Origin: JARKQH01 sp964631605
GTDB lineage: Bacteria > Verrucomicrobiota > Verrucomicrobiia > Limisphaerales > UBA8199
Length of the DNA: 23,442 nt
Direction: 5' to 3'
Assembly (NCBI GenBank): GCA_964631605.1
Contig: CAZVYG010000076.1
Coordinates: 1 to 23,442 of the forward strand
The notes beneath the pieces are model-generated. The model saw nothing but the letters and a program-made list of their open reading frames with translations, was not told the DNA's origin and did not search any database. The translations under genes and the position numbers were made by a program. Positions 16,015 to 23,442 of this stretch are shown in pieces; position 1 is the first letter of the stretch; each line of letters starts with the position of its first letter.

Positions 16015-18795
16015 TCACCGCTTCAGCCGGAAATACCGTTGCGGCCCGCCCAGGTCAACGGCCTGGGGGTTGTTGCCGCCAACGGCAGACCACGGACCGG
16101 ACAACGCCGCGGCTGCCTCCAGGATGAAACCCTCTCCGCTCCAGAACAGCACTAGTTGGTTGCCGATCCGGGCTCGTCGCAAGAGCAGGGGAGCGGAAGG
16201 GCCAAGACCCTCGAGCCAGAAATCGAAACTCAAGTCCGAAGAGGTGACCGAGGACTGATGAATCTCGACCGCGACCACATTGGTGCCTGGCCGCAGCCAG
16301 CCGGCCGTGACACTGTGAGTGTGGAAGTAACTGGTTTCGTCCTCGGCCAGGGCGTTGGTGGCCAGCGTCAGGTAATCCACCGGCCCCAGCGGAAGATTGC
16401 TGCGAAACACTTCCGTGCCGTTCAAATACACCATGCCGCCATCATCCCGAAGCAGCCCCAGCGTCAGAGTCGAAAACTGCGCCGGCTCCTCCACGACAAA
16501 GGCGTGGCGGAAATACGTGGTCACCTGCCCGTTGCTGGCCATTGTGGTTACCTCGTCTCCATCTCCAAAACCGAGTTGGGCCGGACCGCTCTTCCAGTCG
16601 GCATCGGGGAAGGCGGGGTCAATCCAGGCGGTTCCCAGGTTCGTGGCCATGTCCAGGAACCGCCACGTGGCTCCCTTGGCAATCAGGCTCAGGGGTGAGT
16701 TGGGATCCGCCTGCGAATTCACAACGAAAACCTGGCTCAGGCCGGTCAGCCGGCCGTTCTCAGGCTCCAGCAGGCGAATCGAGACCACTTCCGCCTCCGC
16801 CGGGCAAAGACCGGCCAGAGAGATGCTCTTGACCATTGCGCCCGGCTGGAACGCAAGCACGCCCGAACCGTGCACACCCGCCGCGCTTTCAGCGCGGTAT
16901 TGAACTGAAACCACGTTGGTGCTGAAACGGCTCAGTCTCACGGGGATCGCCGTCGTCCCGGGTGCCAGCCGCTCGGACCAGAGAGCGAAGGCGATTCCCA
17001 CCGGGCTGTCCGCAGGCCCGTTGAAATACCCCGCGAGCAGCGGCGCGTGCGCTTCCGGATTCCACACTGAATTGGAGGGCCAGAATGGGTCCGGCGCCGT
17101 CAGGTAGTTGCTCGCCACCGCCATTTGGCCGGTGCGGTAGCTCCAATCGGCCCAGTTCATGCCCCATACATCGCGATAATTGTGAATCAGGATGCTATTC
17201 GTCGCGCGCAAAAAGCCGTTGTAGGTCCAGTCGTAGTTGTCCCCCAACCGGCCGCCCACGACATTGCCTATGGCCAGGCACTCCTCCAGGATGCCCTCCG
17301 GACTCTCGTAGCCGGCCTCCAGCGCCTGGCCCGAATTCAGAAAAACGCTCCGGCGATGAACGACTCGCTTCCCGGTGCCGGACAGCGAGTTGGCCTCGTG
17401 AAAAGCCGATTCGAACCAGCAATCCTCGTAGTTAAACACACCCGCGCCGCTGGCCCCGGAGTCCATCGCGTCGTCCTTGCAGTACCCCAATAAAGTGTTG
17501 GTGAACCCGTGCGTGCCGTCCACCAGATAGAGACAATCGTTGTCCGCATCCGCGAACTGGCCGGTGTCTGCGGGACATTCGATAAAGGCGCTGTCGTTGA
17601 CGCTGAAGGCCGCGCCGGTGTACTCCCCGCCGGTGGTGCAGCGCTGCATCAGAAACCGTGTAAACCGAAAGGTGTAAGAGCCTCCCTCAACCGAGTGGCC
17701 AAACTGGCCGGCCAGCGATATGGCGGCCGAGTCACTCATCGAAACGCTGATCCCCGACCCGATGCACGAAAGCAGCGCCTGCTCGCCGCGATGGCTGTGC
17801 GGCGCTCCGGGCCGGGCGCAAAACTGGCTGTCAAAAAAGCATGACTCGGCGCCGCTGCCGGTAAAGATCGTGCCCCTGGCCTCGAGTTGCGCGCCCGCCC
17901 AATGCATGATAATCCCGCCCCATGGTTGTCCCGGGTCTTCGGCCATGAACACCACCGGCCGCGCCGTTGTGCCTTGGATCACAAGGCTGCCGCTGTTGGT
18001 CAGATTCACCCGGTAAGCCAGCCGTACCACGGTTCCTTCCCCGATGGTCAGCGAGGATCCGGCCGGGATCGTGAGATTCTGGTGGACGGCGATTCTCGAT
18101 CCCGCCGGCCAGGTGACGGCGCCGTTCACGATGCCGGAGACCGGGGTCCATGAAGTGTGGGTTTCGATGTCAATCACCTTGTTGGCTGTCAATCCGCCCA
18201 CCTCGGCGGCATAGTCGAGCGGTCCCGGAGCCGGGGGAGCGGGCAAAAAGCCCGAGCCGACGCCCCGCCGGAGCTGGATCGCGGACTGGCCGGGCGCCTG
18301 CAGAAGGCCATTGGCGCGAAGCGCGTGGCCGGCGCTGTCCTCCACCCACGCCACCACTGGCACGGGATGGCCGGCGGGAAAACTCTCCGGCACGATCAGC
18401 CGCAATTGGCTGCCGGCAAATTCCTCGGGCGCGGAATTGACCACGGGGTAGGGCACCCAGGGCGGCAAACCGTTCTCGGTGTTCCCTCGTTCGCTCGAGG
18501 TTACAATGAAGCGGACATACTGCCTGGTGACGGTGGTGGTGCTGTTGTTGGTGGCCGATACGGACAACTCGTGGTAGTCGGCATTGGTGACCGGGACCGA
18601 GACCCCAAGCGGAACGGGGTTTCCATCCAGGCGCGCCCCGCAACTGTACCCGGCTTGGGCGGTGACACTGAACGCTGCCCGATCAGTATAAACGGCTTTG
18701 TCGGCAATACCGGTAATGACCACCTGGGCGGCCAGCGGCATCGTGGCCACGGCCAGCGCGCAGGCCGCGAATGTCTTGAGAATCGGCGGTTTCAT
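16015..18795 (-). CDS. Large secreted right-handed beta-helix protein
   Basis: The 926-residue protein has a signal peptide ending near MPLAAQ (24). An N-terminal beta-sandwich-like region (about 25-215) precedes a stretch with short repeated turns typical of parallel beta-helix proteins (about 225-620; for example NLTIPAGSSLTIGEGTVVRL, VFNYEDCWFESAFHEANS, ECLAIGNVVGG). Near residues 705-860 lies a module with WRFLDMATN, LRDDGGMVYLNGTEVF and NVVAVEIHQSSV, a probable carbohydrate-binding-like sandwich also found in the neighbour at 18816. The last 50 residues (LVLFWSGEGFILEAAAALSG to RYFRLKR) are a short C-terminal module common in secreted Verrucomicrobiota proteins. No catalytic residues of a polysaccharide lyase can be assigned. 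It starts 20 bases after the stop of the upstream gene, so they share a transcript. The gene converges on the 12-heme gene with a 38-base gap. Confidence 0.8.
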   Translation of the reverse strand: MKPPILKTFAACALAVATMPLAAQVVITGIADKAVYTDRAAFSVTAQAGYSCGARLDGNPVPLGVSVPVTNADYHELSVSATNNSTTTVTRQYVRFIVTSSERGNTENGLPPWVPYPVVNSAPEEFAGSQLRLIVPESFPAGHPVPVVAWVEDSAGHALRANGLLQAPGQSAIQLRRGVGSGFLPAPPAPGPLDYAAEVGGLTANKVIDIETHTSWTPVSGIVNGAVTWPAGSRIAVHQNLTIPAGSSLTIGEGTVVRLAYRVNLTNSGSLVIQGTTARPVVFMAEDPGQPWGGIIMHWAGAQLEARGTIFTGSGAESCFFDSQFCARPGAPHSHRGEQALLSCIGSGISVSMSDSAAISLAGQFGHSVEGGSYTFRFTRFLMQRCTTGGEYTGAAFSVNDSAFIECPADTGQFADADNDCLYLVDGTHGFTNTLLGYCKDDAMDSGASGAGVFNYEDCWFESAFHEANSLSGTGKRVVHRRSVFLNSGQALEAGYESPEGILEECLAIGNVVGGRLGDNYDWTYNGFLRATNSILIHNYRDVWGMNWADWSYRTGQMAVASNYLTAPDPFWPSNSVWNPEAHAPLLAGYFNGPADSPVGIAFALWSERLAPGTTAIPVRLSRFSTNVVSVQYRAESAAGVHGSGVLAFQPGAMVKSISLAGLCPAEAEVVSIRLLEPENGRLTGLSQVFVVNSQADPNSPLSLIAKGATWRFLDMATNLGTAWIDPAFPDADWKSGPAQLGFGDGDEVTTMASNGQVTTYFRHAFVVEEPAQFSTLTLGLLRDDGGMVYLNGTEVFRSNLPLGPVDYLTLATNALAEDETSYFHTHSVTAGWLRPGTNVVAVEIHQSSVTSSDLSFDFWLEGLGPSAPLLLRRARIGNQLVLFWSGEGFILEAAAALSGPWSAVGGNNPQAVDLGGPQRYFRLKR

Positions 18796-18815
18796 CTCAG
18801 GTTCGTTGCGAAGCT

Positions 18816-21800
18816 TCAGGGCGCGGCTGGCGTCACCAAGCGGTAAAACCGGCCGGCACTGGCCGATACGCTGCTGTCCATAATGAGTGTGGGCTGGTCA
18901 GTCGCCGGAGCCGGGATGTCGGCGAGCTTTTGCCACGGCCCTATCCCCGGCGTTTCGTTGTAGAGCAGCGAGTAAGTCCGACCCGCCCGGGCATCGAACC
19001 GAAGTTCAATGCCTGCCGGCGAAACGGTCACTCTGCTGAAGCACAAGTAACTGCCGCTGTTATGCGGGTCAGTTCCCGCCAGAAACTCCTGCAGGTTGGT
19101 GAAGCCGTCCAGATCGGGATCCAGCCCGGCGTCGTTGGCAGACTTGTCCAACCCATGGGTGTCCTCCCACTCATCTGTCATGCCGTCGCCGTCCGTGTCA
19201 GCCTCACCGCCGGAGCCGCCGGTGGGCGGCGCCGCGATCCAGTTGGTGGGCTCATTGCCATAGGCCGTCAGTGTCAGGCGTTGCAGCGACAGTCCCAGAC
19301 CCTCGCTGTTGGCCGGCCAGGGTGGCGCCGGCGAATAGGCCACCCGGTCCACCGTCACATAAGGCACCAGGCCGAAGTCCGGCCCGGGTACCGTCTGCGG
19401 CAGGTCCGGCGCCTGCAGTTCGATCACCTCGCCGCCGTTGGCGAGTTTGCCGGACCAGGGACCAACCAGAACGCTGCCGGCCCCATACTTGGCGCGGAAG
19501 GCCGCCGCCGCCGTCGCGTTGGTCGCCGGGTCGAAACCGACCACGACCAGAAAGCCGAACGGGGGCAGGGAATGGGGGGTCGAAAAAGTGAAATCCACCC
19601 CTTCGGCCAGGCGCCAGCCGTTGGTCGGATGCGTCACGTCAAAGAGCGGCACCGCAACCCCGGAAAGATTGTGCAATTCGATGTATTCGTCCGACACGTT
19701 GTCGTTGGTGCCGATGGGCGGAGGGCAGTACATGATCTCGCTGATCACCACCGGCCCCACTCGAGGGTAGGCATTGGGCGCGCCCGTACCCGTCCGGAAC
19801 AGCGGCAGTTGGTTGGTCGGGCTGGTGCGCGTCACCGAAGTGCCAAAGGAAAGCGCGCTCTGCGCCGTAAACTCGGCCCCCTGGCTGGTGACAAACCGCC
19901 CGAACGACACCCCGTTGAATTGAGGGCCGTAGCTGACCCGGTCCCGGTACCCGGTGGGGACGCCGTTGGTATCGCACGCGATGAGCCAGACCTCGTCGCC
20001 CTTCGCAGAACTGAAAGCGAAACTCTCCGGCGAAAGCGGATCGGCGTTGAATTGATACTCGTAGAAAACCTTGTATCCCCCGGCCGGCAGAATCGTATTG
20101 TCCGGAATTCTGAACTTGAACAACTCGCGCCGCGAGTCGCTCAAGTACCAGCCGCCGAGGTTGACGGCGCTCGGGCCGGCGTTGAACAATTCCACTGCAT
20201 CCTCCAGCGGCAGGTCGGTGTGGGTCAGCACCTCGTTGATGAAAACGCTGTTCAGCGGCAGCCAATTGGCCTCGCCCGGGCTGGGCACAGGCAGAAACGC
20301 GCGATGAACCGAGCCGTCCGGCAGCCGGCCTTCCGAGATGCCAACGGTTTGAGGCCCAAAAACCACCGTGTCAATCGCCGGCGTGGTGCCGGGTGGAAAC
20401 AACCCGAGCGCCTCGCCCGCCGCGTCAAGCGAGAAGTTGACATGCTGGGGGCCCTGGGCCGTGTCACTGTCGGCGATGAACTTCCGGTAGGCGTTGGTCG
20501 AGACGCCAATGTACGAAAGCGCCGCGATGAGGTGTTTGTTGCGGTTGGAAAGCTTGTCGGTGAGGTAGAGGCCCCCCAACGCCACCGGCTGCGAGCTGGG
20601 ATTGTAAAGCTCAAACCAGTCGGGCCCGCCCGCCACACTCGCCGCCCACTCGTTGATCCGCAGGCTGGTCTGGTCCCCCGTGGACGCCTCAATGTTCTCC
20701 GAGCCGAGTGTCGGGAGGTTGATCGTCCATCGCGGCGTGGCGTCCGGAATGCGGCCGATGGAAAAATCCGCCGCCTGCGGGCCGAACGCGATGGAGTCGG
20801 CCAGCGAGGCCGTGGGATCGAAAAGGTAAACCGCGTCGCCGGCGGAGCTCAGGCCGAAACCGGTGTTCAGGCTGGGAGCGTTGGTCAGCGAGGGCGGCGC
20901 GGCTGAATCGCACCGCACCACCAGGCGGCCCCCGGCGCCGATAACCACCCCCGCCGGAAAAACCCAGCGCCGCGGCTGTGACACCTCGTCCGTGAGGCTG
21001 TAGCCCGCCAGAGTCAGAGGAGTGTTCGCCGGGTTGTACAGTTCCACTGCGTCTCCGGCAGGCCCGTTGCCCGCGAACACTTCGTTCACCACCAGCGAAA
21101 GATAATTGGTCGTGTAAACCGTGCGGGTGGCGCTCAGGCTCATTCCGAACATCACATCCCCGCTGTTCAACGAGCTTTGATGCACCTCGACCGCCAAACT
21201 GTTGGTTCCCGGCAACAACGCCGAGGCTGAAATGACAATGGATTCGCGCACGCCCTCAGCCGGCTGGTTGGTCGCCGGGGTGGAGTAGGCGACCGCGCCC
21301 GCCGGCAGCCGCAGGCGGCCCACCTCGGCGCCGTTGAGGTGGAAGACCGCGCCATCGTCAAGGTAAATGCCGGTATCCACCGCAAAACCGGCAAGATTCG
21401 TGGGAACCACAAACGTCGTCCGAAAGTAAAACGTCGTGATGGAGGATCCGGATCCGTTGGTCAGGGGCAGGGGGGTGAGGATCGGCGCCGGGTACGGGTA
21501 GGGTGAGCTGGGTTCCACCCCCAGGAGCCCTGCGCCCGCGGGCCAGCCTGCATCCGCATACCCGGGAGCCTCCCAGGAACCGGACGGCTCGGCTCCCGCG
21601 GCGTAATAACGCCAGGTGTTGGTCAGCTCCAGCAACCGATAGGTCGTGGTGGTAATCGTCACGTTCGCCACGCTGGTGGGGTTCCCCGCTCCCGGAGTGG
21701 GCGTGGTAAAAAATTGGAACCCCGCCGCCCCGTTCGGGTGGCGACCCTCGGAAATCCCGGCGCTTTGCGGTCCATAAAACACCCGGTCAATCACCGACAG

Positions 21801-23442
21801 GTCCGGCCCGAAAAGCCCGATCCCCCCCATCTCCGACCGCAGGCTGAAACTGAGATGTTCCGGCCCCTTGCTGACATTCCCGTCAGCCTTGAACGCGAAA
21901 AAGCCGCTCCCCGCGATAAAGCTCAACGGCGCGATGCGGTGCCGCGCCGGACCGCCGTCCGGCGCGTCGCTCAAGTAGCATCCCCCCATGTTGACCGGCA
22001 GGGCGTCCGGGTTGTAGAGCTCGACGAAGTCGTCCGGGATCGCCGGCGATCCCAACGCCAGCCATTCGTTGATCCGAAGCAAGCGGCGATCGCCGGTCGG
22101 GCACTCGAAGTTGGCGCTGCCGGCGGTCGGCTGGCACAGCCCCCAGGCTCCCTCGGGCAGTCGCCCTATGGACAGGTTGGCCAGTTGCGGCCCGAACTCG
22201 ACCTTCTCCCGCAGACCGCCGCCCTCCGCCACCGAATCGTAAAGGTAAAGCACATCGCCTTCCTGCTTCAGACCAAAGCCCGTGTAACGGGCCGGGTCCG
22301 GGCCAATGTCGCCAAACAGCAGAAGATACTGGCCCGGTGCCAGGCTCGACCCGGTCGGAAAGATGAACTTGTACGGCTTGAGGGGGTCGTCAGTGAGTCC
22401 TTTGCCGGAAAGATTCACCACCGTCTGGCCGGCGTTGAACAGTTCGATCAAGTCCGGCGACTCGCCGTTGGTAACCAGAATGCCCGTGTTGCAAGCCAGA
22501 ATCTCGTTGATCCTCAATCCGGGCAGACCGGTTTGAACGGTCCAGGTCTTCGAAGTGGTCGTGCCTCCTTCCGGCGCCAGTTCCGCCGCATCCTGATACC
22601 AACCCGAGTCCCGCTTGCCAGTCACCTCCACGCGATAATCTCCATCGCTCAGGTTCGACAACAGTATCGGCGTCCCAACGGGAGTTTCCGCACTCCACGC
22701 GCCTTCATTGAGCCGCCATTTGTAATGGGTGTAACCCGAGCCTTGAGGGAACCCCGCCACGGGTATCCCGTTGCCCGTGCGCACGACACCGACCTCGAGC
22801 CGGGCGCTGTTGGAAGAGGTGGGTGATTCAGGTTCGCCCGAAACCGATGCGCCCAACTGAATCACTCCCCCCATGTCCCCTCCGTTCGGGCCGGTGCCCC
22901 GGCCGGGCGAGCCCGGCGCCAAACTGAACCATTGCCGCATCACCTGGGCTTCTGCCCACGAACCGAACTTCGTTTCTTCAAGCTGCGGCAGATGGCAAAG
23001 CCGCGGGGCGTTGGTCGAGTTGCCGGTTCCCGGCCCGCTCCAGCCATAAGGTAGTAGATTCCGGTTCAGGACCACGCTGCTTTGAGCCGGATCGTAGTTT
23101 TGCACCAGGCTTTCGGCCTCCACAATAATGTTGCCTTCGGCGTAAAAACCAGCCCCGAAGCTCGTCGGCGTGGGCTCGGTATCCCGCAGGTTGAACACCG
23201 CCGAACCGCTGTCCACGCCCCCTTCTTTGGTGATTCTCACAATGGTATTGTTGAGAAAGGTGTAAAAGTTGCCCTCCTTGGCGGTCGCCGCGTGATCGCA
23301 ATCGTAGAACAGGTTCCCGATCACCGTGACCTCCGAGGTGTCCGAACCCGAGCTGCCCCCCGAAATGGCGCTGGAAGTATCGGGTGCGCCGTTGCGATGA
23401 CAGTGCAGAAACAGGTTGCCTTCAATCCACGCATCCGTGCCG
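18816..23442 (-). CDS. Giant secreted protein with six lamin-tail domains (N-terminus outside window)
   Basis: The frame stays open to the right edge, so the true start is outside; 1541 residues are visible. The visible N-terminus is beta-helix-like (EGNLFLHCHRNG, VIGNLFYDCDHAATAKEG, FLNNTIVRI). Six lamin-tail-type domains follow, each opened by (I/V)NE or ISE and VELYNP-like motifs: near 22510, 22080, 21090, 20660, 20245 and 19745, reading leftward. Most are trailed by S-GR-PDG and a Pro/Gly-rich linker. Between domains 2 and 3 (about 21125-21660) is the YLDDGAVFHLNG / AVEVHQSS module shared with the 16015 protein. A calcium-binding DTDGDGMTDEWED segment (about 19080-19205) and a C-terminal module ending GRFYRLV close the protein. 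It is probably cell-surface or extracellular. No CotH kinase domain is seen in the visible part. Function is unknown. Confidence 0.83.
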   Translation of the reverse strand, partial: GTDAWIEGNLFLHCHRNGAPDTSSAISGGSSGSDTSEVTVIGNLFYDCDHAATAKEGNFYTFLNNTIVRITKEGGVDSGSAVFNLRDTEPTPTSFGAGFYAEGNIIVEAESLVQNYDPAQSSVVLNRNLLPYGWSGPGTGNSTNAPRLCHLPQLEETKFGSWAEAQVMRQWFSLAPGSPGRGTGPNGGDMGGVIQLGASVSGEPESPTSSNSARLEVGVVRTGNGIPVAGFPQGSGYTHYKWRLNEGAWSAETPVGTPILLSNLSDGDYRVEVTGKRDSGWYQDAAELAPEGGTTTSKTWTVQTGLPGLRINEILACNTGILVTNGESPDLIELFNAGQTVVNLSGKGLTDDPLKPYKFIFPTGSSLAPGQYLLLFGDIGPDPARYTGFGLKQEGDVLYLYDSVAEGGGLREKVEFGPQLANLSIGRLPEGAWGLCQPTAGSANFECPTGDRRLLRINEWLALGSPAIPDDFVELYNPDALPVNMGGCYLSDAPDGGPARHRIAPLSFIAGSGFFAFKADGNVSKGPEHLSFSLRSEMGGIGLFGPDLSVIDRVFYGPQSAGISEGRHPNGAAGFQFFTTPTPGAGNPTSVANVTITTTTYRLLELTNTWRYYAAGAEPSGSWEAPGYADAGWPAGAGLLGVEPSSPYPYPAPILTPLPLTNGSGSSITTFYFRTTFVVPTNLAGFAVDTGIYLDDGAVFHLNGAEVGRLRLPAGAVAYSTPATNQPAEGVRESIVISASALLPGTNSLAVEVHQSSLNSGDVMFGMSLSATRTVYTTNYLSLVVNEVFAGNGPAGDAVELYNPANTPLTLAGYSLTDEVSQPRRWVFPAGVVIGAGGRLVVRCDSAAPPSLTNAPSLNTGFGLSSAGDAVYLFDPTASLADSIAFGPQAADFSIGRIPDATPRWTINLPTLGSENIEASTGDQTSLRINEWAASVAGGPDWFELYNPSSQPVALGGLYLTDKLSNRNKHLIAALSYIGVSTNAYRKFIADSDTAQGPQHVNFSLDAAGEALGLFPPGTTPAIDTVVFGPQTVGISEGRLPDGSVHRAFLPVPSPGEANWLPLNSVFINEVLTHTDLPLEDAVELFNAGPSAVNLGGWYLSDSRRELFKFRIPDNTILPAGGYKVFYEYQFNADPLSPESFAFSSAKGDEVWLIACDTNGVPTGYRDRVSYGPQFNGVSFGRFVTSQGAEFTAQSALSFGTSVTRTSPTNQLPLFRTGTGAPNAYPRVGPVVISEIMYCPPPIGTNDNVSDEYIELHNLSGVAVPLFDVTHPTNGWRLAEGVDFTFSTPHSLPPFGFLVVVGFDPATNATAAAAFRAKYGAGSVLVGPWSGKLANGGEVIELQAPDLPQTVPGPDFGLVPYVTVDRVAYSPAPPWPANSEGLGLSLQRLTLTAYGNEPTNWIAAPPTGGSGGEADTDGDGMTDEWEDTHGLDKSANDAGLDPDLDGFTNLQEFLAGTDPHNSGSYLCFSRVTVSPAGIELRFDARAGRTYSLLYNETPGIGPWQKLADIPAPATDQPTLIMDSSVSASAGRFYRLVTPAAP
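20300..22530 (-). repeat. Duplicated two-domain lamin-tail unit within the giant protein
   Basis: The stretch from about 22520 to 21735 and that from about 21100 to 20315 (minus-strand order) encode parallel series: an (I/V)NE domain, FIFP or WVFP, a GFGL-GD--YL-D segment, FGPQ, SIGR(L/I)P, TGD----LRINEW, the second VELYNP or FELYNP domain, GP-H--FSL, FGPQ or YGPQ, and ISEGR-P-G. The module at about 21125-21660 separates the copies. This is protein-level repetition; DNA identity looks low. Confidence 0.65.

Noticed and set aside
18930..20906. Long plus-strand open frame inside the lamin-tail gene
   Set aside because: Arg/Gly-rich translation without domains, antisense to well-patterned lamin-tail repeats.
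1..23442. CRISPR arrays, tRNA or rRNA genes, insertion sequences
   Set aside because: No regular short direct repeats, no cloverleaf-like or rRNA segments, and no transposase-like protein were seen on reading. A covariance-model search would be the decisive check.

Overview
The window is a GC-rich stretch dominated by multiheme c-type cytochromes. The likely source is a Verrucomicrobiota bacterium of the Pedosphaera/Limisphaerales type. This is inferred from the two very large secreted proteins at the right end (beta-helix, lamin-tail domains, a DDG/YLNG/VE(I/V)HQS module, and short C-terminal modules ending in YFRL or FYRL) and from the general lack of Shine-Dalgarno motifs. No marker gene fixes the taxonomy.

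Layout. Positions 1-105 (minus) hold the first 35 codons of a NupC/CNT-type nucleoside transporter. After a 439-base divergent gap comes a small monoheme cytochrome c (545-874) with a strong hairpin just behind it. Positions 989-6528 (plus) encode an inner-membrane module: a NapC/NirT-like seven-heme cytochrome, then two consecutive fusions of a multiheme c domain (11 and 9 hemes) to a membrane cytochrome b domain. hemA (6725-7804) follows, then a secreted tetraheme cytochrome (8008-8736) closed by a perfect 13-bp hairpin. Positions 8938-15976 form a tight five-gene operon with two 4-base ATGA overlaps: NHL-propeller lipoprotein, nine-heme lipoprotein, 704-residue outer-membrane beta-barrel candidate, second NHL lipoprotein and a 12-heme secreted cytochrome. 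Convergent to it, on the minus strand, lie a beta-helix protein (16015-18795) and an N-terminally cut giant lamin-tail-domain protein (18816 to the right edge).

How it may work. The membrane cytochrome b/c proteins could take electrons from the quinol pool. The small cytochromes could carry them across the periplasm. The nine-heme lipoprotein with the beta-barrel could form a porin-cytochrome conduit through the outer membrane, with the 12-heme and tetraheme proteins as periplasmic or cell-surface carriers. Seven cytochrome genes together carry 53 heme-attachment motifs, and hemA makes the first committed heme precursor. No recognisable terminal reductase lies in the window, so extracellular electron transfer (or electron uptake) is the best hypothesis. 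It is an inference from gene content, not something the sequence proves.
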